Shown: in pieces, positions 1-13,459 of the stretch
Layout of the letters: every line of letters begins with the position of its first letter
Numbering within the stretch: the first letter of the stretch is position 1
Assembly (NCBI GenBank): GCA_964030475.1
Contig: CAXIPT010000001.1
Coordinates: forward strand, 13,929,216 to 13,993,215
Reading direction: 5' to 3'
DNA from: Tethya wilhelma
Lineage: Eukaryota; Porifera; Demospongiae; Tethyida; Tethyidae
DNA: 64,000 nt
The notes under the pieces: generated by a model
The model's database searches: none
Seen by the model: only the letters and a program-made list of their open reading frames with translations
Told to the model about the DNA's origin: nothing
Translations under genes and position numbers: made by a program

Positions 1-57
<57 letters not shown>
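1..57. repeat. (CA)n microsatellite
   Basis: An uninterrupted CA dinucleotide run opens the window. It lies in the anoctamin intron just before the acceptor at 70-71. Confidence 0.97.
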
Positions 58-60
<3 letters not shown>

Positions 61-71
61 TAACTCCACAG

Positions 72-714
72 TACATCACTCTCTTTGCCTCTGCCTTTCC
101 ATTGGGAGCAGCTGTCACTCTTGTCTTCCTCTACATTGAAGTTCGTTCAGACATCTTCAAACTGCTCTATGCTTACAGGAGACCAATACCAAGAAGGTAT
201 GTTTTTTGCCACATGAATTATATTGTGAGGTTATCCTTGTTTCTTGTAGGTCCTCTGGTATAGGGGTGTGGTATGATGTAATGTCAGTGATGGTCTTCAT
301 TGCCATTCTCACCAACTCTGCCATCTTGGGCTTCTCCTCTGAGCAGCTCATGCAGTGGCTCCCTTATCTCTTCACCAGAGAGACTGCTGGAGGGGACCAG
401 GTCATGGCTCTGGGGAGTGGAAGGTGAGCACATGTACAAACAACAAAAAAATCCTTGCTTTGTGAAAATCATTACTAGTAGTAGACCCATTATGTCAAGT
501 GTGATGTGTACTGGTGTACTTCATTTCCTTTAGGTATGTGGTAGGGATAGTGGTGGTGTTTGAGCACCTTCTGCTGATGGTGGCCATCTTGCTGATGAAG
601 GCCATCAACCCTGTGCCCAAGTGGGTGAGGATAGCCATTGACAAGAGAAAGTACCTCTCAAAACAGAGGCTCAAACAACAGCAAGGAGCTACAATGTCTG
701 CTGGTGGAACTTAG
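72..714 (+). CDS. Anoctamin (TMEM16) family protein, C-terminal exons only
   Basis: Three exons (72-196, 250-423, 534-714) join in frame through GT-AG introns and end at TAG 712-714. The protein reads YITLFASAFPLGAA, then EVRSDIFKLLYAYRRPIPRR, then SSGIGVWYDVMSV, two further hydrophobic segments and a basic tail. This matches the end of the anoctamin fold: the F-P-L motif, the E-x-R-x-D-x-x-K loop and the I-G-V-W segment before the last helices. Anoctamins are membrane scramblases or calcium-activated chloride channels. The spacing looks closest to the ANO8/ANO10 branch, but too little is present to be sure. The 5' part lies outside the window. The gene converges on atlastin. Confidence 0.85.
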
Positions 715-1146
715 TGGAGACAATTGTTCCAACAAGAACTATGTTGTGCAATGTTGATTTGGTGTTAAAGGCAAAATGCATGATTAATATTCAATCATCA
801 ATTAGTCATGAAATTGGATGTATAATAACTATTATTATTATTATATAAGTAATAATTATTATAGTGAAACAAAAACAGACAGAGAAAAAGACAATGCATG
901 GGAAATATATGACAATATGGTCTGTAAACAGAGACACACAAGAATCACTTATATCGATCATATGCATTACGTATACGTATGCTAAAATTTTATTAATTTG
1001 ATATAGCCAATTAAGAAAGAGTAACTGTTACACAACACACCAAAATTTATAAATAATGATATTGTTTACCGAGTAATACCGACAATGTGTACCAGTAATA
1101 TTCTAATAATACTTATCCATGGGGGAAACAACTCAACAAGCTAGAA
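715..1146. other. Convergent intergenic spacer
   Basis: This AT-rich spacer lies between the 3' ends of anoctamin (+) and atlastin (-). It contains ATT/TAT-rich stretches. I see no gene or clear repeat structure. Confidence 0.6.
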
Positions 1147-4100
1147 CTAGTCTTTTTTGTCTTTAGTAGCTAGATTGACTGCTTGTTGTAAAGCCCTCTG
1201 AGTTAGCTGGGAATACAGAGGCTGCAAAACCTGCAGAGGAGGAGCAAAGGAACCCAGTGTAATACAAGTCTCTTCAGAAACAAACACTGTGAGAATATAA
1301 ATATCGTACCTGCTCCCATACAGTTGAGGCAACATTATCAATGAGTTGTCCTGCCTCTCTAAAGTTGCCACTGTATCTGACGTACACCCAGATGGCCATG
1401 AGAATCAAAGAAATGTACAGCCCAAATATTGCGGTCTGAGAGAGAGACTCCATACCAATAATGTCCAGGATACTCGAAATAAAGTAAGACAACACCATGA
1501 CAAACGCCAAGACTGCCGGTGTTCTGTAGGCGTAGAGAAGATGTTTACTTTCGTTGCGTTTTACAAATGACTCGTAAGCTTCATCAATCTTCCTCTCCAA
1601 CTCTTGTTCATAGGTCTTGCTGAACACTTCACCTCCCATCTTGCGAACAGCACGAAAGTCATCCATGGATTCATCTTTGATGGCTTTGTGTCTTTCCTCC
1701 AGTTTGCCCGGAGACAAGTAAGGCTTGTCTGTCCCACACAACTATAGATGGGAAAAGTGAGCAAAACAGTAACGCCTACATTTCAACTATAAATGAAGCG
1801 AAGATCAAAGCAACAAAAAAAAAGCTGTCTGTCTTCGCCCGGGATCGAACCGGGGACCTTGTGCGTGTGAGGCACACGTGATAACCACTACACTACAAAG
1901 ACCAACTGCTCAATAGATCACAATGGCCATACCTCATCCATTTCTTTGTTGTACTTATCAAAGGCAGCAACTTGAGCTGCAAGATTGTTGGCCTCAGCTG
2001 TAGCTTGCAACATGGACATTGGTGCTGGCAACTCCTCACTCTGGTAGATGTCCATATACACCTAGAGCAAGGATGAAATAAACATCAACACAGTACAATA
2101 GATAAGGCAACAGTTTATATGCAATCCACAGTTCATTTCTAAGCTATAGGTAAGGGGTCGTCAGAGCAAAAACCAACTAATGGTGCATATTTACTTTGAA
2201 GCACTCCAACAGTGTCTTTCCAGTGAGGGGTGTTCCATTGAGTTCCTTCACAATCAGGTTGTAAGGAGAGAGCAGGAGAGGAGCTAACTCTTTGAGCTGG
2301 TCCTTGAAGTTGGAATCAATATCTGAGAGGAAGGAAGGAAGGAAGGGAGAAAGAAAACAAACAGTTTGCACAGTATTGGCAAACCAAACAATAGCACCAA
2401 CAATTAAAACTCAACACATTTGAGTACACACCTGCTAATCTTCCATCAGAGTCAACGCTGGTGGCCACTTTCAACCCAGGGTGGGGCATTAGGAAGCATG
2501 AGATTTGATCAAAACATGAGCGAATATGCTCACGTACTAACTTTAGTTCTTCATGCTGGTGCTCTGATAACTGGACACAGAAAAAACACATGTCAGATAA
2601 TATAGAGTCACAGACAGACACACACACATACACATTATACTACCACTCAAAGTTTCTCACTTTTAAAACTTTGTCCAAGTAAGTATCTCCTCCCACCAAT
2701 CCATATCCATGACTCTGCACATGGTACCAGTCTCGAACCAAGAAACACAATGCCTGGAAGTGGGGGAAAGATGATCATCTACACGATGGATGATGAAACA
2801 TCAACTTTACCTGAAAAGGCTTAGCAACATTCTCTCCTTGTTCCATAGCTAGTCTACCATACTCTGTAAAGAGCTGGAAACACAAACAAGGGTATCAATA
2901 ACAATAGCACTACAGTGAACTTTAACCTAGTGGCACTCACATGGAGGTGCTGAAGGTCATTCTCTTGTATTTGCATGGACAGGTTATAGACTTGAGTGGA
3001 GGAGATCATGGTGCTCAGTGCAAATATGGTGGCACTGTCCTTCACTGTGGACTGGTTGTCGAAAGCTCCTTGTGTGTCCAGAAGAAGAACTGCCACCTAT
3101 CATACACCAAACACAATGGTTTTTAATACTAGGAACACATTCTTCACACTGTAGGTTTACATTACTCCCCAATAACTGATGTGATTGATAAGGTACACAT
3201 GCATAGTTGTTGGTTGTTGCTCAGAAGCTGCCTTAGTTTACTTGAATCATAGCAGGAGCTTATATTATTTCATCTTAAGAGACTCAATACTATTCACTTG
3301 TCAGAGAATGTCTTATTGCAAAGAAGCATCTACCAAACAAGTTGAACCAACTCACACACATCATCATTTCATTCCTTACTTCTTCTCCAGTGGTAGGCAA
3401 CTTCACTAGAAATGGTTTGCTCCACATCAGTATCCCAGTGGTCTCCCTGTCACTGCCCCCTCTCCATGAGAACCCTGTCAGGGGGTCAGAGTCACCCCCC
3501 ATCCAATCTGTACCACCTTCAAGACCCTATACATAAACACATACACAGTAGAGTAACTTCCTTTTCAAAAAAAAAAAAAAAAAAAAAAAAAATGCCACAA
3601 GGCTGTGGTATGGGGGAAGTGATCAAATGAAAAGGCCTGTAATTTTACCCAAACTTAACAAGAATACACAGGTAAAACAATCAAGCAAGCAAACAAAGCC
3701 TCATTTTAATGGCTACTAACTTGCATCTCGTGTCAGTATGGCAACACCCATCCCATTCACTACATCTCTTAGAAATGGTATGCAACAGTTGCATCATGTC
3801 CTAATTAATGNATTCCTTACTTCTTCTCCAGTGGTAGGCAACTTCACTAGAAATGGTTTGCTCCACATCAGTATCCCAGTGGTCTCCCTGTCACTGCCCC
3901 CTCTCCATGAGAACCCCGTCAGGGGGTCAGAGTCACCCCCCATCCAATCTGTACCACCTTCAAGACCCTATACATATACACATACACAGTAGAGTAACTA
4001 CCTTTTAAAAAAAAAAAAAAAAAAAAGAAATGCCACAAGGCTGTGCGTATGGGGGAAGTGATCAAATGAAAAGGCCTGTAATTTTACCCAAACTTAACAA

Positions 4101-4871
4101 GAATATACAGGTAAAACAATCAAGCAAGCAAACAAAGCCTCATTTTAATGGCTACTAACTTGCATCTCGTGTCAGTATGGCAACACCCATCCCATTCACT
4201 ACATCTCTTAGAAATGGTATGCAACAGTTGCATCATGTCCTAATTAATGAGCACAATCATAATTGTGCTCACTGTACTCACTCCATTTTCAAGATAACGA
4301 AGGAAGTAGTCAAGGAGAAATGACTTGCCCTTCCTGAAGGCTCCGGCAACAGACAGCACAACGACTTTCCTGTCCCTTACTTCGTCTGAAAGAAGGACCT
4401 CACGAAGGGCCTCCAAGTCCAGCTGGAACGTGTGGTCCTCCTTGGCCACAACAATTTGTATAGGTTTTGGATTGTCAGGGGATGGAATATCAGCAAAGGA
4501 ACTGGTTACACTTGACACTGGGTCTGCAAAGTGAGGAGGGGAAGAAAATTATCACCCCTGTTATAACGTATTAGATAGATAATTTAAAAAGTTTACTAAT
4601 ATAAATTATGTTGAAATAGGAATAGGTGTAAATTGGCCATAATAACCTATCTAATGGTGTCTCCCCTTGACATCAATTAATACCAGCTGATTTTAGAGGT
4701 TGCTGAAATTTAGGGTCTTCAACCACAACACACAAATTATTGTAATTTAAAAATGGTTTGCAGAACAAAATTTGTCTTACCAGAGGCATTTATGTTGCTA
4801 TCCAGAGAAGATTCAGTAGTTCCTCTTCTTTGACGGAGGTCTTCTACGCGTTCAGAAGTTCTCTGGCTCAT
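1147..4871 (-). CDS. ATL: Atlastin, ER membrane-fusing dynamin-like GTPase
   Basis: Atlastins tether and fuse ER tubules. The model starts at ATG 4871 ([16 protein letters not shown]) and ends at TAG 1147-1149. Exon 2 (from 4523) carries the P-loop GAFRKGKSF. The next exon has the switch motif RETTGI, followed by [10 protein letters not shown] (G3) and LVRDW (the RD motif, near 2700). The C-terminal exon has the helical bundle, then a paired transmembrane hairpin (near 1370-1530) and an amphipathic tail ending in TKDKKD. Order and spacing match animal atlastins of about 550 residues. Two oddities: the 147-bp switch exon is present twice, and a tRNA-Val gene lies in an intron on the same strand. 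Family assignment is firm; which paralogue is unknown. Confidence 0.93.
1831..1902 (-). tRNA. tRNA-Val (CAC)
   Basis: The reverse complement folds as a cloverleaf. The acceptor stem GTCTTTG pairs with CGAAGAC (one T-G pair). The D arm contains TAGTGTAGTGGTTATCA. The anticodon loop is CCTCACA with anticodon CAC. The T arm is CCCGG-TTCGATC-CCGGG. It is 72 nt and has no intron. It sits inside an atlastin intron in the same orientation, so it is transcribed through by the host gene. Confidence 0.95.
3375..4240. repeat. 441-bp tandem duplication containing an atlastin exon
   Basis: Two near-identical copies each hold one 147-bp exon (3380-3526 and 3821-3967, minus strand) followed by a poly-A tract and the same flank. 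Differences are few: a C/T in the exon, poly-A length, and small changes beside it. A single n at 3811 lies at the copy junction. The exon is phase 0 at both ends, so including both would add 49 residues without a frameshift. Confidence 0.9.
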
Positions 4872-5111
4872 CTCTACTACGCAATAAACATGTAAACGTT
4901 CAGTACAGTACTTCAATGTCACTGTGTACGTGTGGGGTGAGTCCACGACTTTGAAAATTTTGCCACGCTTTGCACTGCATGCAATCATGTGACCGACACA
5001 AGATACTGGATGACGTCATGTTAGTAGTTTTCTGTCAGATCCAGAGTGAACAATCCTATCAAAACTTTCACACAGCAGGAGACACTGGACGCTCGCAAGC
5101 TGCTAGAAGAG
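4872..5111. promoter_or_regulatory. Bidirectional promoter between atlastin and Rab4, with CRE palindrome
   Basis: Only 240 bp separate the two divergent start codons. The octamer TGACGTCA at 5011-5018 is a perfect CRE/ATF palindrome. An E-box-like CATGTGAC lies at 4986-4993. The motifs are seen directly; their use is inferred from the head-to-head layout. Confidence 0.6.
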
Positions 5112-7418
<2,307 letters not shown>

Positions 7419-7775
7419 CACAGCATAATTATGTTTAGCCGTCTGACCAGAATAAATATCACGTAATTATAAAGTAATTATTATAACTGTTCACAAATGA
7501 GGAATAATATCTTTTACTCACGTTTTTGTTAGTAGATTGTGCACAATTTTTTTTGTTTGGCTATTATGATTTTTTTTGTTTCATTTTGTCTTAGTTGTCA
7601 TAATATTTTTGTGTTGGTTTTCTTGTAATTGGAGAATAATTGGTACAGGGACGCCTAGTTAGCTAGCAATTGAGGACCGCGCTGCACTGATGCACTGATG
7701 TGATGGCAGTGGTTGCTGTTCTTGGAGATGAAGTGTATCAAGACATGGAGCTAGGTAATCTTGGAAAGCATTCAG

Positions 7776-9453
7776 ATGTATGCCGGAATCACTCAACCTC
7801 AACTAAATCCAGTGCAGGTGTTTTGTGGAGAAGTTTTGGACAAGAAGAAAACGTCCAGTTTAGTTAGGTAAACAGTGATCTTGATAGAAACCACGGTGAT
7901 ATAGATTTTAACTACTGTTTCTAGGGTGCTAAACTCCCTGTTTCCACTACCAGACTTATCTCACTTGAAAAGAGTTAGGGCAGAGCATGGTATGTTGTGT
8001 ACGCTTAATTAACTTGTATTTCACATTGCGAAGCAACCTTCCCATTTGGTCTAGTGGTTAGGATTCCTGGCTTTCACCCAGGCGGCCCGGGTTCGATTCC
8101 CGGAGTGGGAATGTCTTTTTTTTTTTTTCTTAACATTTTTCTCTTTTTTTTTTGGTCAAGATAAACTGGAAGTATTGATTAAAAAGGTTGAAAACAATGG
8201 CTCATTGGACAAGGAACTCTCCTTACTGAAACAAACATTGAGCAATAATCAGGATATCGATGGCCTTGGAGAACTTTCAAGTATTTTGGTTCCAAAATGG
8301 AAACCAATCACTAGAAAACAGTATGAATTTGCTGCCAAGAATTGGCCAACCAATTTTCATGAAGACAAAACGTATGTATATGCTGAGTTATAAAACAATG
8401 TATTATATACTTCATAATTATTCACCCTCAACAGGTTAGAGAATAAATTGAAAAATCAAGTTTTTACAGCTAGTGAAATCACTCAGATGGAATCATACAT
8501 GAGGATTGCTGTTGAGGAGGCAAAAAATATTCAGACAGAATTAATGGTAAACCCCACCAATAGTGTGTATACAGTATGTTCTACTGACTACATTAATTTT
8601 TGTTTATAATAAGACTATGTACATAGCACTTGGACTTATGTTACATAATGTTCTGTTTGTCAAATGGTGACATTGCGATATCACTTGCAATCACTGTATA
8701 AATGGTTATTGCAGCTCAATTTCAAAATAGGCACTCTAACTCCCCCAAATTAAAATGTCTGATTCTCTCTGTACAGTGTGCTACTGGTGCTGTGATTGTG
8801 GATCCCATGACAAGAGTTGTTGTAGCTCAAGCACACACAGACCCAGCCCATCCCCTTAAACATGCTGTAATGGTATGCATTGACAATGTTGCCAAAAGTC
8901 AGGGAGGGGGTGCGTGGAATAGTGACTCGGTGCATTTGCAATCATCAGTCAGAAGAGAAAGCAGATTTTGTTCAACGACTGTATCCCCCACCTCAATTGG
9001 CTCGGTGGAGGGTTGTCCAAGTGCTGCACGTGTATCAAGTGGAGAAGGGCCTCCACCAGCATCAGTAGAGACCTGCTGCTCAAAAGATCAAACTTTACAA
9101 GTAGCCACTGACAGCGAAGTTAGTGAGGTGCCAAAACCGAAACGAGCCAAAGTTTGCTCTCAATACCTTTGCACTGGATATGATGCATACATTACCCAGG
9201 AACCATGCATCATGTATGTAAGCTGTGCACAAGACTTTGAATTCTAGACTAAATTTAAGTTGAACTGTTGGTTGTTTTTGTGCATAAATTATTTAGGTGT
9301 TCAATGGCCTTGCTGCATTCTCGAATCAAGCGTGTCTTTTATGGTTGTGTAAACCATTCTCATGGTGGATTGGGCTCACAGTACAAGATTCACATTCAGA
9401 AGAGATTGAACCATCATTTTGAAGTGTACAGAGGACTATTAGAGAAACTTTAG
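7776..9453 (+). CDS. ADAT3: ADAT3, non-catalytic subunit of tRNA A34 deaminase
   Basis: Exons 7776-7867, 7925-7989, 8161-8371, 8435-8546, 8777-9213 and 9297-9453 join with matching phases. ADAT2/ADAT3 converts wobble A34 to inosine in tRNAs. The N-terminal part has VLDKKKTSSLVRVLNSLFP and HLKRVRAEH, typical of ADAT3. The deaminase domain has HPLKHAVMVCID and, after a low-complexity insert, [20 protein letters not shown]. HAV replaces the catalytic HAE, the hallmark of the inactive ADAT3 subunit, while the PCxxC zinc ligands are kept. The start is uncertain: ATG 7776 gives MYAGITQPQL; another ATG at 7703 opens a short different frame that could only join through an implausible 21-nt intron. 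A tRNA-Glu lies in intron 2. Confidence 0.9.
8040..8111 (+). tRNA. tRNA-Glu (TTC)
   Basis: The cloverleaf is clear. TCCCATT pairs with AGTGGGA at the acceptor stem. The D arm is GGTCTAGTGGTTAGGAT. The anticodon stem CCTGG-CTTTCAC-CCAGG carries TTC. The T arm is CCCGG-GTTCGATTC-CCGG. It is 72 nt, intronless, on the same strand as ADAT3 and between ADAT3 exons. T-rich runs after 8114 can serve as the Pol III terminator. Confidence 0.96.
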
Positions 9454-9632
9454 CTGTATATCTAATTATCCGTTTTTGAATATTGCATGCATTTGGTATG
9501 AATTCACGTGCTTAACTTCCATATAAGGAGAGCTCCAGCTATAATTAATTCCCAGCTTGGAACCTGTGTGTTTTTTTTTGTCAAGAAGCGGCTTAGCCTC
9601 TACCTGCAGCTGATCGATCGCAACTAGCCAGA

Positions 9633-10641
9633 ATGCCAGTCAAAGTGAAAGTTGTTTATTGGTAAGCAATAATCATTTGGTTGATACATGTTTCAGTTCA
9701 GTGGCTCTCAATGATGTGTCACCGTTTTAAATTTTTATGTCACTCTTTCCATTTGCAGTGGTGGATGAGGGTACGGATCCAGGGTAAGAGACATGCTTGA
9801 TTGTTCAACCTTTAAATGGTGGTCTAATATATTTTGTCCCTTTTTCAGTACACAAGGTTTAAAGGGGACCTTACGGATGAATTCGGGGGTGATGTGGAAG
9901 TGGTAAGTCTTTCAAGTTAGTTGAGTCATGATCAAAAGCACTGATGGTCTTCACCGAAAACTATTTCTTTTTGTTTCACACTGACAGACTGGAGAATCTA
10001 CACCAACTATTACAGGAAAGTTTGAAGTGTTTGTAGGTGACTCTCTAGTGCACAGCAAGATAGTGAGTTTGTGTTACTTATCAGCATAATAAATGATCTT
10101 TTCAATAGAGCGTAATCATGTGACGTAAAAATGCGGCACGGGATTACCCACGGGCGGCCATTTTGGTGCACAATAACAGCAGCTGCCAATGGTTTTGATC
10201 GTTTACTGCTCTATCTTGGTGCTTATCAGTACTCCTGTACCTGAGTTATTGTCACGATGGTCTCAACTCTTTGCAGCAGGTAAAGTTTAGAGATGACTCC
10301 TCCTTGTTTGTAGATTTACTGGAGTCAAAGCATGAACCAAGAGGCCCTAGCTGGGACCATGAAAATCACTAGGAGTCCAGTTTTAGTGAACAAAACAACT
10401 ACTAAGAATGAATTAGATCAGTTTAACTCAAAAGAACTTGGTATACTAGAGAAGAGTTGCAGAAAATCTTGATTTTTTTTCGTGGACAGTGTCACAATGT
10501 GCACCAAAATGGCCGGCGTTTGCTTCGCGGCAAGTCCCGCCCCGTTGTTGACGTCACATGAATACGTTCTATTGTGCATTGTTGGTTGTATGAATACTGG
10601 AATGAAATACAATGACTTATCATGCATGTAATTCATGGGAG

Positions 10642-10674
<33 letters not shown>

Positions 10675-10773
10675 ACAAGTGCCCCTCCCTCTTTACAGAA
10701 TGGCGACGGATTTGTTGATTCTGACGCAAAGCTCAAGAAGATCACTGATGCTATTAGTGCTGCTCAAAAGTGA
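9633..10773 (+). CDS. SELENOW: Selenoprotein W (TGA decoded as selenocysteine)
   Basis: Five exons (9633-9661, 9759-9783, 9849-9902, 9988-10062, 10699-10773) encode about 85 residues, the usual SELENOW size. The protein starts MPVKVKVVYCGGUGYGSRYTR; the TGA at 9766-9768 falls exactly at the U of the C-G-G-U redox motif. Downstream, TGESTPTITGKFEV and HSKINGDGFVD match the family. SELENOW is a small cytosolic thioredoxin-fold redox protein. The true stop is TGA 10771-10773, and the 3' UTR has a SECIS-like element. A standard gene finder would call this broken at the Sec codon. Confidence 0.95.
10103..10574. mobile_element. MITE-like inverted-repeat element in SELENOW intron 4
   Basis: The left end CAATAGAGCGTAATCATGTG and its extension with GGCCATTTTGGTGCACA recur inverted at the right end (TGTGCACCAAAATGGCC and then ACGTCACATGAATACGTTCT). 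Arms are about 75 bp and imperfect; total about 470 bp. No coding capacity. Confidence 0.75.
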
Positions 10774-10920
10774 GCTGTGCCTTCTTCAAACAATAATAAC
10801 AGGTAAATGAGGAAGCTTTGTGTTCAGGTATTCCTTAACTTCCTTTTAAGTCAGGGCGTACAAATGTGGTATGCAAAGCATCCTTTTCATATTTAATGAT
10901 TTCAGGTTAATGGTGTGTAT

Positions 10921-11005
10921 TGGATCAAAACTGTGAATCTTCATGACGAGATAGGCTTAAAGGATTACCCTGGCATATCTCTGATCGCTATTGATTTCTC
11001 AACTT
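10921..11005 (+). promoter_or_regulatory. SECIS element candidate for SELENOW
   Basis: The core ATGA starts at 10943 and TGAT ends at 10985. Between them GAGATA (10948-10953) pairs perfectly with TATCTC, closing an apical region that contains an unpaired AAA in CTTAAAGG. A lower helix can form from ATCAA and TTGAT on the two sides. This is the layout of a eukaryotic SECIS: non-Watson-Crick GA/AG quartet, about 12-bp helix, apical As. It lies about 170 nt after the stop codon, as expected. Confidence 0.8.
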
Positions 11006-11283
11006 GTTCCTGTTCACTCATGTCCCGTTATTTGTTTGCTAATGCACACTTTAATCTTTTGTGAACAAACATTAGTGTTGTGATCTGTATGTATTAGTAA
11101 TTTTATGTAAAATACCGCGCCGCGAATGTAATGAACCATGCAGCAAACTAGATTATCGATTCTTTACCTATAAGGCTAGCAATGATCGAAGGGAGGGGCT
11201 TGCAGTAGCATAAATCTGCACTCGTGGAAGTGTTGCTATTTATATATATTTCACCCGAAAAACCTGGCCAATTGTCAAAAAGC

Positions 11284-12869
11284 ATGGCTCAACTGACAAG
11301 CACAACTTCAACCATTCTTCTCAATGATGGACAAAAGATCCCAGCTCTTGGATTAGGGGTTTTTGAGTCTCAAGGCAATGGAGAAACAGAACAGGCTGTG
11401 ATCTGGGCACTCAAGCATGGCTACAGACACATAGACACTGCTGCATTATACAAGTAAGACAGTAACTGTGAGTAAAAGTTTTCCCCTTTTTTTGGCAGGA
11501 GCAAATGAAGCCAAGGCATGCCTTTAAATTTGCTAGATGCTCTTTACAATGTCATGCATATAACATTTATTTCAGGAATGAAGGAGAGGTTGGTTCAGGT
11601 ATTAAAAAGAGTGGAGTTCCCAGGGAAGAAATCTACATTACTACAAAGGTAGAACAGAACAGTTTGTGCTTGAGTATTTATGTTGTCCAATATCTTATCC
11701 ACTAATTAACAACGTAAGCTGAACAAAAGGAACGTAAAAATAATAATAATAATAATAATAATAATTTATCATTGTATAGGTGTGGAATTCCGACCATGGT
11801 AGAGAATCAACAATTAGAGCACTAAAAGAAAGCCTGGAAAGGTATAATCTTATCTGATTTTATATTGTGTTGACAACAATACTAATGAAAATCATATGAG
11901 CCATCATGCCCATTTTAATTTATTGCTTCATGTATAATAATTATATAATACACAATAATAATTACAAACCTCATGCATGCACACATGTATGTACACACTT
12001 AGGCTCGACCTCAACTATGTTGACCTCTACCTCATCCATTCACCAGTTGGCGGAAAGAATCTTGAGACATGGGATGCTATGATTGAACTACAAAAGCAAG
12101 GTCTCATTAGGTACTTTATATCTGCACGATTGGTGCAATTTTTTGTGCAGATGATCACTATTTATATGAATGCACATTACTACTTTATCATGTTGTACTT
12201 ATGCAGATCAATTGGTGTGTCAAACTTCAATGTACAGCATCTTGAGCAGCTAAAACTTGCAAGACCTAACAACATTCCTACAGGTTAAACTTTTGTGCTT
12301 CCACTTCGGAATTAATCTATGTCCATTCAAGGACATTGACTGTTGTATACATGTACGATCATTTATACACATAACACTCATCACGCAGTGAATCAGATAG
12401 AGGTGACTCCTTATCAAACTCATGCTGATATTGTCCAGTACTGTGTCAAAGAAGGGATTACTGTTGAAGCCTACTCTCCACTTACAAGAGGAGAGAAACT
12501 GAAAGAGCCACTTCTAGTTCAAATGGCAGAAAAGTACATTATAAGATAAACACTTTATTCCTAGTAATTAACAGTTTCTATATAGGTACAAGAAGTCCAC
12601 TGCTCAGCTGTTGATTCGATGGAGCCTTCAACGTGGCTTTGTGTGTATTCCGAAGTCAGTCAAGGAAGAGAGAATCGTACAAAATGGAGACGTCTTTGAT
12701 TTCAATATCTCTGATGAAGATATGACAGTCTTGGTGAGTTTAAATTATCAATATATTTTAAGCCGCATTATGTGCAGTAACTTGTGTTGCATTTTAGAAT
12801 GGACTGAATGAGGATTTGAACATGTTGAGTGACAGATGGGACCCACTTTCAGCTGCCTGGGACCCATGA
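11284..12869 (+). CDS. Aldo-keto reductase, copy A1
   Basis: Eight exons encode a TIM-barrel NADPH-dependent carbonyl reductase of about 290 residues. Exon 1 gives MAQLTSTTSTILLNDGQK and ends at HIDTAALYK, containing the catalytic Asp and Tyr. The next exon ends ITTK (catalytic Lys). [11 protein letters not shown] supplies the catalytic His. [15 protein letters not shown] and NQIEVTPYQTHADIV are typical AKR motifs. The last exons carry [19 protein letters not shown] (cofactor-binding loop) and end SAAWDP at TGA 12867-12869. The start at 11284 is the first Met aligned with the family. Substrate cannot be predicted. A nearly identical copy lies 2.25 kb downstream. Confidence 0.92.
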
Positions 12870-13131
12870 TAGCTCAAGAGACTATCAAGTAGAACATTGT
12901 ACTATGTATTAGAATATAGAGCTTTAGTGATAGCTTAATTTACTATACCATGGCAAGCGTTTATTCCTAGTTAAAGAGTAATTATTATTATGTAACCATC
13001 ACGCATGTATACTCTTGATTTTACTTATGACTCTGGCGACCATTTCTGGTATAAAGTTTCAGGGTTGCCCAGGAGCAGTGCCCCTCCCTCATTTTATGGC
13101 CTCAGTTTTTCGATATTTCTGTTCAAGAATC
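12870..13131. other. Intergenic spacer between AKR units
   Basis: This is the 3' flank of A1 and the promoter region of the ancestral downstream gene. It is nearly identical to 15124-15379, so it belongs to the tandem unit. Confidence 0.6.
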
Positions 13132-13301
13132 ATGACTCATTTGGCAGGCAAAACGTCTACCATCCAGTTAAACGATGGACAGAAGATCCCGGCCTTTGGA
13201 CTAGGAGTCTACCTCTCCAAACCAAACGGAGAAGCAGAACAGGCTGTGATCTGGGCTCTCAAACATGGCTACAGACATGTTGACACAGCTGCAATTTACA
13301 A
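13132..13301 (+). pseudogene. Orphan AKR first exon left by tandem duplication
   Basis: This segment encodes [18 protein letters not shown] through DTAAIYK and has a normal GT donor after 13301. It is nearly identical to exon 1 of the downstream gene at 15380. No exon 2 of its own follows: the sequence breaks off shortly after the donor and is replaced by the promoter of copy A2. Because the donor phase equals that of A2 exon 1, it could still act as an alternative first exon for A2. Confidence 0.85.
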
Positions 13302-13367
13302 GTAAACTATCTACTGTATATTGTTTATACAAACAATGGCATGCTGTGTTGCTAAGCTACGATCGAA

Positions 13368-13459
13368 GGGAGGGTCTAGCCTCGTAAACCAGTCCCTCCC
13401 CGCTATGCTAAGCAATAAGCATAGCGGGGAGGGACTGGTTTACGAGGCTAGGGAGGGTC
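13368..13459. mobile_element. Tiny perfect-hairpin element with flanking direct repeat
   Basis: A near-perfect palindrome runs from GCCTCGTAAACCAGTCCC to its reverse complement around a loop of about 8 bp (TAAGCAAT-like). The flanks repeat GGGAGGGTCTAG on both sides (13368 and 13450), a target-site duplication of 9-12 bp. The equivalent place upstream of A1 (near 11180) lacks the hairpin. Confidence 0.8.

Noticed and set aside
9766..9768. In-frame stop in a small gene, suggesting a pseudogene
   Set aside because: The position equals the selenocysteine of SELENOW, all exons are otherwise intact and a SECIS candidate follows.
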